From assembly GCA_014879845.1 (NCBI GenBank), contig JACSRI010000181.1, positions 1 to 35,683 of the forward strand: a DNA stretch of 35,683 bases, written 5' to 3'. Below the pieces are notes generated by a model. It did not search any database. It saw only the letters and a list, made by a program, of their open reading frames with translations, and was not told the DNA's origin. Position numbers and translations under genes: made by a program. Every line of letters starts with the position of its first letter. Within the stretch, counting starts at the first letter, position 1. Positions 8,695-19,655 of the stretch are shown here, in pieces. Source of the stretch: Opitutaceae bacterium. Lineage in GTDB: Bacteria; Verrucomicrobiota; Verrucomicrobiia; Opitutales; Opitutaceae.

Positions 8695-9354
8695 CTAATC
8701 GCGGTACGCCTCGGCGATCTCGGCGAGGTCGCCGGCGATCTCGAGCATGTCGGGGAACCGGCCCAGGATCTTCGCGTTGGCGAATGTGCCCATCTCGGCA
8801 TACTTTACCTCGCCGCCCTCGGCGGTGAATGTGCCGAAGCTGCGGTGTTTCGCCAGGGCGTCGAGCAAGCGCATGCGCACCTCGGGGATGAGCGCGGCCC
8901 GGATGTAGCTCGCCTGCTTCGACTTCACATAGAACTTCTCGTCGAACGACGGATCCCCTGTCTCCACGTCGTCGATGCCGAAGACGCGGCCGGCCTTGGT
9001 AAAGAGGTTTTCGCCGGAGACCTTGAGCGAAAATCCCGCCGGGATGCGCGTGGTGAGCGAGATGGCGCACCATGTCGTGCGGCTCTTGCCCGAGCCGGTC
9101 GTGTAGGTGTAGATCCGCATCGGTCGGCCCCGGGACTGACCCTCGAGGCTCGCGCGCCCGAGGGCGAAGATGCCCGTCCCACCGGGTGCGTTGAGGCGCA
9201 GGCCGAGCCGGTCGGCCAGCGCCTGCAGGTTGGTGCGGGTCCTGCGCGCGGCGGTGACTGCGCCCCAGATGATCAGTCCCAGGACGGCGGCAAAGACCGC
9301 CGGGACGAGAAATGGGATGAACGACTCGACCGAGGAGGATTGTTCGACGTCCAC
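8695..9354 (-). CDS. Membrane-anchored protein of unknown function
   Basis: A 219-residue protein I do not recognise with confidence. One N-terminal transmembrane helix (about residues 12-35, FIPFLVPAVFAAVLGLIIWG) is followed by a basic stop-transfer patch (ARRTRTN). A soluble domain of about 180 residues then contains LADRLGLRLN, LEGQSRGRPMRIYTYTTGSG, a FGIDDVETGDPSFDEKFYVKS segment and a C-terminal FPDMLEIAGDLAEIAEAYRD helix. The pattern (TM helix, then a protein that reports on a folded beta-rich domain) is reminiscent of DUF3137-like proteins, but this is only an impression. It is probably cotranscribed with the RmlD-like gene and divergent from the SRAP gene, with 94 bp between the two starts. 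Confidence 0.6.
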   Translation of the reverse strand: MDVEQSSSVESFIPFLVPAVFAAVLGLIIWGAVTAARRTRTNLQALADRLGLRLNAPGGTGIFALGRASLEGQSRGRPMRIYTYTTGSGKSRTTWCAISLTTRIPAGFSLKVSGENLFTKAGRVFGIDDVETGDPSFDEKFYVKSKQASYIRAALIPEVRMRLLDALAKHRSFGTFTAEGGEVKYAEMGTFANAKILGRFPDMLEIAGDLAEIAEAYRD

Positions 9355-9448
9355 GCCGCGATCCTGCGCGCCCGGTGCCGGGCTGACAAGCAGGTTGCCG
9401 GGTTTGACTCGCCGGCCTGTCCGGCTCTGGTAGGTCCAAGGCGATCCG

Positions 9449-10201
9449 ATGTGCGGCCGCTACACGCTCAAGACCCATCGCAAGAAGATCCAGGAGCGCA
9501 TGGGCGTCGATGAACTGCCCGACCTCGTGCCGCGCTACAACCTCGGTCCCACGCAGGACGGCCTCGTCGTGCGCACGGGCGACTCGCCCGGCACACGCAC
9601 CGCGGCGATGTTGCGCTGGGGATTGATCCCGGCTTGGACGAAGGACAAGGCCTCGCTGCCGCTCCTGATCAACGCGCGCGCCGAGACCGTGGCGTCGAAG
9701 GGCGCCTTTCGCGACTCGTTCAAGCGCCGCCGCTGCCTCGTCGTGGCCGACGGTTTCTACGAGTGGTCGCGACGCGGCGCGCTCAGGCAGCCCTTTCACT
9801 TCACGGTCGATCACGGTGAACCCTTTGCCATGGCCGGACTATGGGACAGCTGGCACCCGCCCGGCGCGTCGCCGGGTGAGACGCTCGACACGTTCGCCAT
9901 CGTCACGACGACGGCCAACGAGATCCTCGCGCCGCATCACGATCGCATGCCCGTGATCCTCGAGCCGAATCTCTACGACGACTGGCTCAATCCACTGCTC
10001 ACCGACACCGGCGCGCTCGAGCGCGTGCTCGTGCCCTTCCCGGCGATACGCATGCTGGCGCGGGCCGTGAGTGCGCGGGTCAACAGCATCAAGTTCGATG
10101 ACGCCGCCTGCCTCGAGCCGCCGGAGAGCGAGGCGACGGCGCGCGCACGGCCGCCCAGGCCCGCGACCAGCGGAGATCAACTGGACCTGGGCTTGGGGTA
10201 G
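9449..10201 (+). CDS. yedK: SRAP-domain abasic-site processing protein (YedK/HMCES family)
   Basis: A 250-residue SOS-response-associated peptidase (SRAP). Cys2, exposed after removal of Met1, is the residue that in this family forms a covalent thiazolidine link to abasic sites in single-stranded DNA. Conserved family motifs are visible: MCGRYTL at the N-terminus, NARAET (Asn75 to Glu79), GFYEW around residues 102-106 with the key Glu105, and HHDRMPVIL near residue 170 with the catalytic-site His. The protein therefore should shield abasic sites at forks. AAGGCGATCCG before ATG 9449 offers a weak ribosome binding site. No LexA-type box was recognised in the 94-bp upstream region. The C-terminal 25 residues are an Arg/Pro-rich tail. 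Confidence 0.92.
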   Translation: MCGRYTLKTHRKKIQERMGVDELPDLVPRYNLGPTQDGLVVRTGDSPGTRTAAMLRWGLIPAWTKDKASLPLLINARAETVASKGAFRDSFKRRRCLVVADGFYEWSRRGALRQPFHFTVDHGEPFAMAGLWDSWHPPGASPGETLDTFAIVTTTANEILAPHHDRMPVILEPNLYDDWLNPLLTDTGALERVLVPFPAIRMLARAVSARVNSIKFDDAACLEPPESEATARARPPRPATSGDQLDLGLG

Positions 10202-10278
10202 GTCCGCGGGCGGCGGGGTCTCCGCGTTGGCTCTGACGAGATGCGCGAGTCGGTCGCGGGTGTCCCGGCGGGGCGTCG

Positions 10279-10959
10279 CTACCTTGCCTGGGCGATCAGG
10301 TGCGCGGCCATGGTCTCGAGAGAATCGACTCCGCGGAAATGATTCGGCGCGACGAGCCGGGGCTGCAGCGCCGCGGCCTTGCGCAGGCTGGCGGGAATCA
10401 GCTCCGGCGCCACGTTGAGAAACCTCGGCGGCTTCACCGTCCACCGGCCATACATCGCGACAAGATCGCCGCAGAAAAGCAGCCTGTGCCTCTCGCTCCA
10501 GAAGCCGCAGTGCCCGAGCGTGTGGCCGGGCAGGTGCACGACGCGCAGCCCGCCCCAGAAAGGCAGCACATCACCATCCGCCAGCGGGCGATCGATCGCC
10601 ACCGGCCGGTAGCGCGTCGCGGCGCGTCCGAGCGCCTCGAGCGCGCCGCAGATCCGTGTGAGCCCACGGTACGGATACACGCCGTCGATGTGTGCATGCT
10701 CGAGCGGGTGGGCTAAGACCGGCGCGCCGCTCCACGCGTGCAGCCAGGCGGCGTTGCCCGTGTGGTCGAGGTGACCGTGCGTGAGCAGGATCGCATCGAC
10801 GCTCGCGGGTGCGAGGGCGAGGCTGGAGAACAGGCGGCGAAACGCCTTCGCGTAGCCGATGAGCCCGCTGTCGATGATGACGGCACGCCGCCGCTCGTCG
10901 ACGAGGACATGGCAGGTCCCGAAGAGTCCACGAACATGATGCAGGCCCGCGGGGCGCAT
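10279..10959 (-). CDS. Metallo-beta-lactamase-fold hydrolase
   Basis: A 226-residue protein with the metal-binding motif THGHLDH (His61, His63, Asp65, His66), a later PGHTLGH and the bridging Asp in FCGDLV, which together define a dinuclear-zinc hydrolase of the glyoxalase II/MBL group. It has no signal peptide, so it is cytosolic. It lies 8 bp downstream of the MarR-family gene on the same strand and is almost certainly in one operon with it. Its substrate (a lactone, thioester or similar) cannot be read from sequence. The operon arrangement suggests a role in handling the small molecule sensed by the MarR protein. Confidence 0.85.
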   Translation of the reverse strand: MRPAGLHHVRGLFGTCHVLVDERRRAVIIDSGLIGYAKAFRRLFSSLALAPASVDAILLTHGHLDHTGNAAWLHAWSGAPVLAHPLEHAHIDGVYPYRGLTRICGALEALGRAATRYRPVAIDRPLADGDVLPFWGGLRVVHLPGHTLGHCGFWSERHRLLFCGDLVAMYGRWTVKPPRFLNVAPELIPASLRKAAALQPRLVAPNHFRGVDSLETMAAHLIAQAR

Positions 10960-10967
10960 GGCCGGCC

Positions 10968-11429
10968 TCAGCCCAGCTGGTCGTCGGCCAGAGCCGCGTC
11001 CGCCTGTTCGAGCAGGTCGCGCAGCTGCTTGAGTTTCGTCGCGCCGAGCGCGGCGGCGAGCCCGTCCTCGACCGCCGCACTGGCCTTGAGCAAGGCCGCG
11101 ATGAAAGCCTGGCCGCGCCTGGTCAGGCGCACCTGCTTGGCCCGGCCGTCGTTGGGATCGGGGTGGAGGCTGACGTACCCGTGCTCCTCGAGGTAGCCGA
11201 CGAGGTAGGCCATGCTCTGCTTGGTCAGCTCGGCCTGCTCCGCCAGATCGGTCAGGCGCGAGCCCTCCGGTGCGATGTGGCGGAAGACTGCGCTATGCGC
11301 CGGCCGTATCTCTGGAAATCCGCCCGCGGCGAGCCCGGCATAGAGCCGTTCCGCGAGCTTGCGGTAGGGCGCGCGCAGCAGGGCGCCGAGAGTGCGGGCT
11401 TGATCCGGAAAGGGGGCCGAAGGGACCAT
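10968..11429 (-). CDS. MarR-family transcriptional regulator
   Basis: A 153-residue winged-helix protein. The DNA-binding part spans about residues 55-110: SRLTDLAEQAELTKQSMAYLVGYLEEHGY forms helices 3-4 with the recognition helix, and the wing reads DPNDGRAKQVRLTRRG, matching the MarR signature D-x-R-[ASG]-x-x-x-x-L-T. Terminal helices would form the dimer. MarR proteins usually repress themselves and divergent genes, and release DNA on binding phenolic or other small ligands or on oxidation. Here the gene is divergent from a cupin gene, and the 59-bp gap contains two matching palindromes that I take as its operators. Its own operon also encodes the metallo-hydrolase. Confidence 0.93.
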   Translation of the reverse strand: MVPSAPFPDQARTLGALLRAPYRKLAERLYAGLAAGGFPEIRPAHSAVFRHIAPEGSRLTDLAEQAELTKQSMAYLVGYLEEHGYVSLHPDPNDGRAKQVRLTRRGQAFIAALLKASAAVEDGLAAALGATKLKQLRDLLEQADAALADDQLG

Positions 11430-11438
11430 ACGGAAAGC

Positions 11439-11484
11439 TTGACGATGGTCAGATAGTCTGTCGATGATAGACAGAGTATCTGAC
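11439..11484 (+). promoter_or_regulatory. Cupin promoter with two palindromic MarR-type operators
   Basis: Two 15-bp sites form a large inverted repeat: GTCAGATAGTCTGTC (11448-11462) and GACAGAGTATCTGAC (11470-11484), differing at one position when one is reverse-complemented. Each contains CAGA-N3-TCTG, itself a dyad. Their centres are 22 bp apart, two helical turns. A -35 TTGACG (11439-11444) and a -10-like GATGAT (11463-11468) are 18 bp apart, placing the -10 in the gap between the two sites. Binding by the MarR protein would block the promoter. Confidence 0.72.
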
Positions 11485-11488
11485 TACC

Positions 11489-11950
11489 ATGAGCACCGCC
11501 ACGACCATGAAACCCTCCCTCGTCCTTCATCGCGCCGGTCAGGCGCCCAAACTCGACGTATTCGGCGTGACCGTGCGGCCGCTGGTCGGCGGCGATTTCA
11601 CGCAGGGGCATTGCGCCATCGCGCACATCGAGTGCCGCCCGGGCGAGGACGCTCCGCTGCACCGTCACCGTCACGGCGAGGCGTTCTTCGTTCTCTCGGG
11701 GCAGGTGCAGGTGCGCTGCGATGACACGACCACGGTGCTCGGGGCCGGCGACTTCGTCGCCATCCCGCCTTGGGCGGTGCACACCTTTGGAAACGTCGGC
11801 ACGGAGGTGGCCACGTTGATCAATGTCGGCACACCCTCCGGGCACGACCTGTTCTTTCGCGATGCGGATGCGCTGGCGCGGAGCGGGAAGTTCTCGCCGG
11901 AGACGGCGGGGGAACTCTGCCGACGGCACGACATCGAGTTGGTGATGTGA
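11489..11950 (+). CDS. Cupin-domain protein
   Basis: A 153-residue single-domain cupin. Motif 1 is HRHRHGEAFFVLSG (metal ligands His58, His60 or His62, and Glu64), and motif 2 is GDFVAIPPWAVHTFGN with His98. The fold binds a metal and serves either as a small dioxygenase/isomerase or as a ligand-binding protein. The ATG at 11489 lies only four bases beyond the second operator, leaving no room for a ribosome binding site, and the promoter would start transcription near 11475. Translation from a very short leader, or from the internal ATG at 11507, is possible. It is the first gene of a two-gene unit with the SDR gene and is probably controlled by the divergent MarR protein. Confidence 0.85.
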   Translation: MSTATTMKPSLVLHRAGQAPKLDVFGVTVRPLVGGDFTQGHCAIAHIECRPGEDAPLHRHRHGEAFFVLSGQVQVRCDDTTTVLGAGDFVAIPPWAVHTFGNVGTEVATLINVGTPSGHDLFFRDADALARSGKFSPETAGELCRRHDIELVM

Positions 11951-11986
11951 TGGCATTGACGCGTCGCGCGTCGCAGGCGCAGGGTC

Positions 11987-12778
11987 GTGGCCATGGCCAC
12001 GGCCACGACGAAGCTCCAGGGCAGGCGCGCGCTCGTCACGGCGGGCGCGCAGGGCATCGGGCTTGCGATCACGCGGGCGCTCATGGCGGCGGGCTGCCAT
12101 GTGTTCGTGCATTACCGCAGCAGTCGCGAGGCGGCCGAAGCAGTCTGCGCTGAGGCAGCATCGCACGATGTGCGAGCCGCGTGCTGCGCGGGCGACCTGA
12201 CTGAGGCTCCCGAGTGCGTTCGCGTCGTCAACGAGGCTGTGAGGTTTCTCGACGGTCTCGACGTGCTCATCAATAACGCCGGTTCGATGGTCGCGCGGCG
12301 TCCGTTCGGCGAGGCCGACGACGAGTATTGGGCCGAGGTGATGTCGCTTAACCTCGGCAGCGTGCGCCGCGTCACGCGCGCCGCCGTGCCGCACCTCGTC
12401 GCGGCAGCGGCCTCGCGCGGCGGTGCGAGCATCGTCAATCTTTCCTCGCTCGCCGGCCGCAACGGCGGCGGGCCCGGCGCGCTCGCCTACTCGACGGCGA
12501 AGGGCGCGGTGCTCACGTTCACGCGCGGCCTCGCGGTGGACCTCGGTCCCAAGGGCGTGCGTGTCAACGCGGTGACGCCCGGCCTGATCCTGGGCTCGAG
12601 CTTTCACGCCACGCACACGCCGGTGGAAAACCAGAAGCGCATCATCGGCGGCATCCCGCTCGGGCGCGCCGGCACGACCGAGGACGTCGCCCGCGCTGTC
12701 CTGTATCTCGCGAGCGAGTACGACGGCTTCATCACCGGCGCCACGCTCGACGTCAACGGCGGCGTCTACTTCGGCTGA
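11987..12778 (+). CDS. Classical short-chain dehydrogenase/reductase (FabG-like)
   Basis: A 263-residue classical SDR. The cofactor motif TAGAQGIG is at about residues 18-25, NNAG follows at about 95, catalytic Ser lies in NLSS and the YxxxK pair is Tyr168 and Lys172 in AYSTAK. The C-terminal LASEYDGFITGATLDVNGG is typical of the FabG/glucose-dehydrogenase group. The acidic-versus-basic residue after the second strand is VHYRSSREAA, suggesting NADP(H) preference through the Arg residues. Either ATG 11987 or 11993 may be used; neither has a good ribosome binding site. It follows the cupin gene by 36 bp, so it is likely in the MarR-controlled unit. Substrate unknown. Confidence 0.9.
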   Translation: MAMATATTKLQGRRALVTAGAQGIGLAITRALMAAGCHVFVHYRSSREAAEAVCAEAASHDVRAACCAGDLTEAPECVRVVNEAVRFLDGLDVLINNAGSMVARRPFGEADDEYWAEVMSLNLGSVRRVTRAAVPHLVAAAASRGGASIVNLSSLAGRNGGGPGALAYSTAKGAVLTFTRGLAVDLGPKGVRVNAVTPGLILGSSFHATHTPVENQKRIIGGIPLGRAGTTEDVARAVLYLASEYDGFITGATLDVNGGVYFG

Positions 12779-12790
12779 GCTGCGCTGGCC

Positions 12791-13903
12791 TCAGAAATCG
12801 AGTCCGACCTGGAAGCGCAGGAGCGAGTAGTCGGCGATGCGCTCGTCCGGATTGTCGCGGCGGGACTCGTGGTGCAGACCGAGGCTGAGTGTGTCGCTGA
12901 ACTTCTTAGTGAGCTCGAACTGCTCCTCGCGACCGCGGTCGCCGCTGGCGAGGGAGTAGTACCATGTCGCGCGCGTCGCGATCGTGATGCGCCAGGGCAG
13001 GTCGAGACTCACCTCGCCGAAGAGCGACTGCGCGTCACGCGTGGCGTGGTCGCCGGTATCGATCGTCCAGAGATCGAAGACATTTTCGGCCAGGCCGAAG
13101 CTGGCCTTGGTGCTCTTGGTCTCGAGGAGGTTGACGCCAAACTCGATGGAGTGCTGGGCGAGCGCGTAGTCGGCCTCGGCGCCATCGATCTCGTGGTTGC
13201 GGTTCCACTCGAGGCTTGGACGGTAGCTGACGAAGAACGGAGCGCTGAAGTCGTGGCGCAGGGTACCGCTCGCCTTGAGCAGATCCGTCTGCACGTCGTC
13301 GTCGACCTCGGCGTAGTAGTAGTGCACTTCGATGGTCGCGCTGTTCTTGCTCCAGGTGCGCGCGAGCTTGAGATCGGCGCCGTAGTTTTCACCGTTGGAG
13401 GTGTCGTGTGTCATCGACATCGCCGTCGCGATGCGACCATCCCAATCGCGAAAGACTCCTCCGAGCGAGCCGAGCCAGGAGTCGGGAATCTCGGGCTTGG
13501 TCTCGGCCATTCCCGCGGTCAGTGAATCGGCGGCGGTCATCCGGGCTGTCAGGCTCGCGGGCATCGATGGCAGCGATTCTTCGGCGTTGAATCCGTGGTG
13601 CGACGGTAGATCGGGTATCGCCGCGGCGGGTTCGACGTGGGCCGTGCCCGCAGCGACGCGAAGTTCGCCGGCGCGAGCGGAGAGGAAGATGATCGTCTCG
13701 TTTTCGCGACCGAGGAGACGACCGGTCAGCCGGTCGCCGTCATCGAACACGAGCACATCCGGCCAGTTCGTCGGCCCAGGTCGGGCTGCTGAAGCATCGT
13801 TGGCCTGCGCAGGTGTGCTGCCGGCCGCGAAGAACAACACGGCCAGCAGGACGAGGAACGACAGCAAAGCGCGGTGGTGGTGTGGTAAGGTTGCGCAGCC
13901 CAT
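12791..13903 (-). CDS. Outer-membrane beta-barrel protein, DUF481-like
   Basis: A 370-residue exported protein. An N-terminal signal peptide (hydrophobic LLSFLVLLAVLFFAAG, likely cleavage after AQA near residue 34) is followed by a small beta domain with DGDRLTGRLLGRENETIIFLSARAGELRV, a pattern often found before DUF481 barrels. A linker leads to a C-terminal barrel (about 145-370) with alternating amphipathic strands (IEVHYYYAEVDDD, KASFGLAENVFDLW, ITIATRATWYYSLA). It ends in a terminal Phe (FQVGLDF), the outer-membrane insertion signal. The function of these barrels is unknown. The gene converges on the SDR gene (12 bp between stops). Upstream on the same strand is thrS, separated by 113 bp with a hairpin. 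Confidence 0.78.
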   Translation of the reverse strand: MGCATLPHHHRALLSFLVLLAVLFFAAGSTPAQANDASAARPGPTNWPDVLVFDDGDRLTGRLLGRENETIIFLSARAGELRVAAGTAHVEPAAAIPDLPSHHGFNAEESLPSMPASLTARMTAADSLTAGMAETKPEIPDSWLGSLGGVFRDWDGRIATAMSMTHDTSNGENYGADLKLARTWSKNSATIEVHYYYAEVDDDVQTDLLKASGTLRHDFSAPFFVSYRPSLEWNRNHEIDGAEADYALAQHSIEFGVNLLETKSTKASFGLAENVFDLWTIDTGDHATRDAQSLFGEVSLDLPWRITIATRATWYYSLASGDRGREEQFELTKKFSDTLSLGLHHESRRDNPDERIADYSLLRFQVGLDF

Positions 13904-13976
13904 CGCAGGCTACGACGCACCATACCTCGCATTGTTTCCGGTTTCGCCCCGGGTAATGTCAGTTTCGTCCCTTCCC

Positions 13977-14006
13977 AATCTGCGCGGCGCGAACGCCGCG
14001 CAGATT
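13977..14006 (-). terminator. Perfect 13-bp hairpin after thrS
   Basis: A perfect inverted repeat of 13 bp (13977-13989 with 13994-14006) lies 11 bp beyond the thrS stop. On the transcribed (minus) strand the loop is UUCG, a stable tetraloop sequence. No U-tract follows, so it may be a weak or Rho-assisted terminator, or an mRNA 3'-end stabiliser. Confidence 0.6.
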
Positions 14007-14016
14007 CACTGCGACC

Positions 14017-15846
<1,830 letters not shown>

Positions 15847-15858
15847 GGCGGAAGGAAA

Positions 15859-15886
15859 GTAGCGAGTAGCTGGCAGCGGGTAGCGA
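15859..15886 (-). repeat. Four tandem heptamers in the thrS leader
   Basis: Plus-strand units are GTAGCGA, GTAGCTG, GCAGCGG, GTAGCGA. In gene direction these are TCGCTAC-like copies ending 12 bases before the thrS start codon. Confidence 0.82.
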
Positions 15887-15914
15887 GGAGGAAATCAGCG
15901 GGGCCGGATTGAGA

Positions 15915-15989
15915 GTAGGGCGAGGCCTCTGGCCGAGCCGCGCACACGACGGGAGCACCGATGCGGCTCGGCCGGAGGCCTCGCCCTAC
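15915..15989. repeat. Palindromic element between cysS and thrS
   Basis: Two 27-base arms (15915-15941 and 15963-15989) are inverted copies with one mismatch, around a 21-base loop. Arms start GTAGGGCGAGG and end in GGCCGAGCCGC. Eighteen bases of the right arm (GCGGCTCGGCCGGAGGCC, 15963-15980) recur exactly at 29127-29144, which marks it as a dispersed element rather than a one-off terminator. Transcripts of cysS would fold into a very stable hairpin here. Confidence 0.85.
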
Positions 15990-16004
15990 CTGGGAGGCAA
16001 CGGC

Positions 16005-17369
<1,365 letters not shown>

Positions 17370-17383
17370 CGGAAGGTGGAGAT

Positions 17384-17408
17384 GTGCGGAGTGCGGAAGG
17401 GGTGCGGA
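17384..17408 (-). repeat. Heptamer repeats in the cysS leader
   Basis: Three copies of GTGCGGA on the plus strand (17384-17390, 17391-17397, 17402-17408), the last after a four-base spacer. In gene direction the unit is TCCGCAC, and the block ends 14 bases before the cysS start codon. Confidence 0.78.
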
Positions 17409-17571
17409 CGTAGCAGGTTTTTCCGCCGAGCGGAACGGCGTTTTGCGGCAAAGGCGGCGGGACCGGGGCTGCGGCGTAAGTTGGCTAACGGCTGTTGGAC
17501 CGACCCGGGCAACGGGGACTGCGACACGTCACCCCGAAGCCGCCCAGTTCGGCGCGCGTCGTCCGCCCGGC

Positions 17572-18861
17572 TCAGCGCGAGGCGTCGGCCGAGCAGACCC
17601 GCTGCAGGTGGAGGCCGAGGAGGCCCTGGATCATCGCGTTGGTCCGCGTCTCACGCGACCCCGGTGCGGCGAGTTGGCGGGTGGCGACGAGCAACGATTC
17701 GGCGATGTCACCCGGGGTCCAGAGCCGCCACCATGCTGCGGCGGTTTCCGCGTCGCGCCTGGGTGTGTCCGGTGCGGCAGCGAGGTAGGGGAGGATGAGG
17801 TTGATCGCGAAGGTATCGAGGCGCAGGCCGCCGAGCTCATCGCCGGTCAGTTCATGTGCGATCGCGGCGCGCAGGCGTGCATGGCCGGCGCGGCGGCGTT
17901 GCCTCACGACGGACTCGCCTGCCGGATGGTCGTCGATCGATGGCAGGGCGAAGGCGCGCAGGCGGCGGGGCCAGTCCGGCGCGCGCGTCATCCAGCGCTG
18001 GTATTGGACGAGTCGGAGTCGTGGCTGATTGGCCGGGCGAACGCCGCGAAGCGTCCAGTGTTCGCCGCCGGCGGCGAACAAGGCGTCGAGCGATGGTCCA
18101 CACCGACCGTCGATGACGGCGCGCGACCAGGTCGACCACGGGTGCGTCGTGCCGACGCGCAGCATGGCCTCGCGGTTGGCACGGTAGCCGAGGATCTCGA
18201 GCGCGGTGAGGTGACAGGCTTCGTCCCAGCCGCAACGCTCGAGTCGCAAGCGGGCGTAGCGGAGTTTCTCCTGCCAGCGCAGCTCGGCGGCGGCGCGCAC
18301 CGCGGCCATGCGGGCCGCGGGCTCGAGGGCGAGCAGGTGCTCGACGAGCGGCATCGCGTCGCGTCCGCTGAGCGCGGCGACGGCTTCGTCGGTCGCGTAC
18401 TCCTCGAGGTCGTGCCAGAGCAGGTCGACGAGTACGAGGACGGGGATCTCGCGGCCCCCGGTCGTGCGGGCGAGGGGACCGCCGCCGTGCGCCGGCGGCG
18501 GGAAAAGCACGACGTGCAGGACCACGCGGTCGTAGGCGCGATCCGTGTCGTGCCCGTGCTGTTTCCAGGCTTCGGCGTGGAAGTGCACCTCGATGTCGCC
18601 GGTCACCTCATGTCCATCGAGTAGGAGGCGCGCGTCGCGAAAGTCCGGGCCGGAGAGGCGATTCCACGTGCCGGGGTGGAGCACCGTCAGGGTCGCACCG
18701 GCCAGCGTGCGAGCGCGGGATTGGTCGAAGGCTCCGCGCAGCCAGATCTTCTGCAGGAGCAGTTCGCTGACGTGGTAGCTGCCATACCGCCCCTGAAACT
18801 CCGCGACCTCGGGCGCGTTCGCGGCGCCGGGTGTGGGCGAGGGTGAGGCGCGCGATTCCAT
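17572..18861 (-). CDS. DUF2851 family protein
   Basis: A 429-residue protein of unknown function matching the DUF2851 pattern as I know it: SELLLQKIWLRGAF near the N-terminus, then VLHPGTWNRLSGPDFRDARLLLDG, GDIEVHFHAEAWKQHGHDTDRAYDRVVLHVVLF, and a long helical C-terminal half ending LQGLLGLHLQRVCS. Paired His and Asp residues in EVHFHAEAW and HGHDTD suggest a metal or nucleic-acid site, but no activity is established. The start is set at ATG 18861 because it lies one base after the stop of the NYN gene and gives a sensible N-terminus; the frame is open to 19023 but that would overlap the NYN gene. The pair is probably one operon. Confidence 0.82.
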   Translation of the reverse strand: MESRASPSPTPGAANAPEVAEFQGRYGSYHVSELLLQKIWLRGAFDQSRARTLAGATLTVLHPGTWNRLSGPDFRDARLLLDGHEVTGDIEVHFHAEAWKQHGHDTDRAYDRVVLHVVLFPPPAHGGGPLARTTGGREIPVLVLVDLLWHDLEEYATDEAVAALSGRDAMPLVEHLLALEPAARMAAVRAAAELRWQEKLRYARLRLERCGWDEACHLTALEILGYRANREAMLRVGTTHPWSTWSRAVIDGRCGPSLDALFAAGGEHWTLRGVRPANQPRLRLVQYQRWMTRAPDWPRRLRAFALPSIDDHPAGESVVRQRRRAGHARLRAAIAHELTGDELGGLRLDTFAINLILPYLAAAPDTPRRDAETAAAWWRLWTPGDIAESLLVATRQLAAPGSRETRTNAMIQGLLGLHLQRVCSADASR

Positions 18862-18862
18862 C

Positions 18863-19348
18863 TCAGAGCGGCAGTTTGTTGCCCCAGGAGGCGCGTGTTT
18901 GTTCGCCGCGGCGCGCTGCCGCCCGGGTGACGCGAAGCCGGCAGCGCTCGCACCAAGCCTGCAGGTCTTCAGGCGACACGCAGGATCCGCCCGAAGCCGA
19001 CACCGTCTCGCGCTCGAGCGCATCGGCGGTCGCGACGGTGCATGCGTGCGGGTCGGGCGCGGAGGCCACGAGGTGCTCGATCACGCTGTCCGCGGTCTTG
19101 CCCGCCGGCGCAAAGAGCGCGGTGACGCCATGCCCGCTCGTCCCTGCATCGGTCGCCATCGTCGAGCCGCGTCCGTCGAACACGACCGTGACGGCCAGGC
19201 CCTCCACATCGCGAATCGTGCGTACGGCTTCGATCAGGCGGTCGCGAGCCGCCTCGAAGGCCGCTCCCGCGTCCCGGCCTGGGCGCAGCCACTGCCAGGC
19301 GTACAGGACATTGTAGCCATCGACAAAGAGGTGGCGGGGTTCGTCCAC
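18863..19348 (-). CDS. NYN-domain protein, YacP/Rae1-like predicted ribonuclease
   Basis: A 161-residue protein with LFVDGYNVLYAW at the N-terminus, the acidic signature of NYN (PIN-like) nucleases. VTVVFDGRGS and KTADSVIEHLV in the middle and VATADALERETVSASGG near the end supply further conserved acidic residues for a two-metal active site. The family includes the YacP/Rae1 ribonuclease, which cleaves mRNA on the ribosome in Bacillus. The gene is immediately upstream of the DUF2851 gene with one base between stop and start, which implies translational coupling. The C-terminus is basic (RVTRAAARRGEQTRASWGNK). Confidence 0.82.
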   Translation of the reverse strand: MDEPRHLFVDGYNVLYAWQWLRPGRDAGAAFEAARDRLIEAVRTIRDVEGLAVTVVFDGRGSTMATDAGTSGHGVTALFAPAGKTADSVIEHLVASAPDPHACTVATADALERETVSASGGSCVSPEDLQAWCERCRLRVTRAAARRGEQTRASWGNKLPL

Positions 19349-19655
19349 GCCGGGTTTCTCGCCGGGTCAGGAGCCCTTGGCAACATCCGGATGCGCGCGG
19401 CCCGGGCCGTCCGGGATTCGCTTGCGAAATCGCGCCATGGGGTTGCCCATCACGCGGATCCATCGATCCGGCTCATACGGAATTGCCGCGCCTGCCAAAT
19501 CCGCTCACCCTCCGCGACTTGGGTGCTTTCGACCACGGTTCATGCCTGCAAAATGAACAAGGGACGGCCTGCGGTGTCGCAGCGCTCTCCCGCGTCGTCG
19601 CGCGCCCACTGCCGGTCGTGCCGGGCCTAAGCAACTCACCCGTCACGCTGCCTCC
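19349..19655. other. Intergenic region upstream of the glycan cluster
   Basis: This 307-bp stretch separates the divergent NYN gene and glycan-cluster genes. It contains an inverted repeat GTTCAT-N9-ATGAAC (19538-19558) in an AT-richer patch about 100 bp before the first cluster gene, which could be an operator. I cannot name a convincing -35/-10 pair. A 27-codon ORF on the minus strand (19367-19450) is noted but not supported. Confidence 0.45.

Noticed and set aside
18862-19023. Longer start for the DUF2851 gene
   Set aside because: It would overlap the NYN gene by over 150 bp; the ATG at 18861 gives a one-base gap and a normal N-terminus.
19367-19450. 27-codon ORF (MGNPMARFRKRI...) upstream of the NYN gene on the minus strand
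   Set aside because: Short, no good ribosome binding site and no family known to me. Could be real if conserved, but cannot be supported here.
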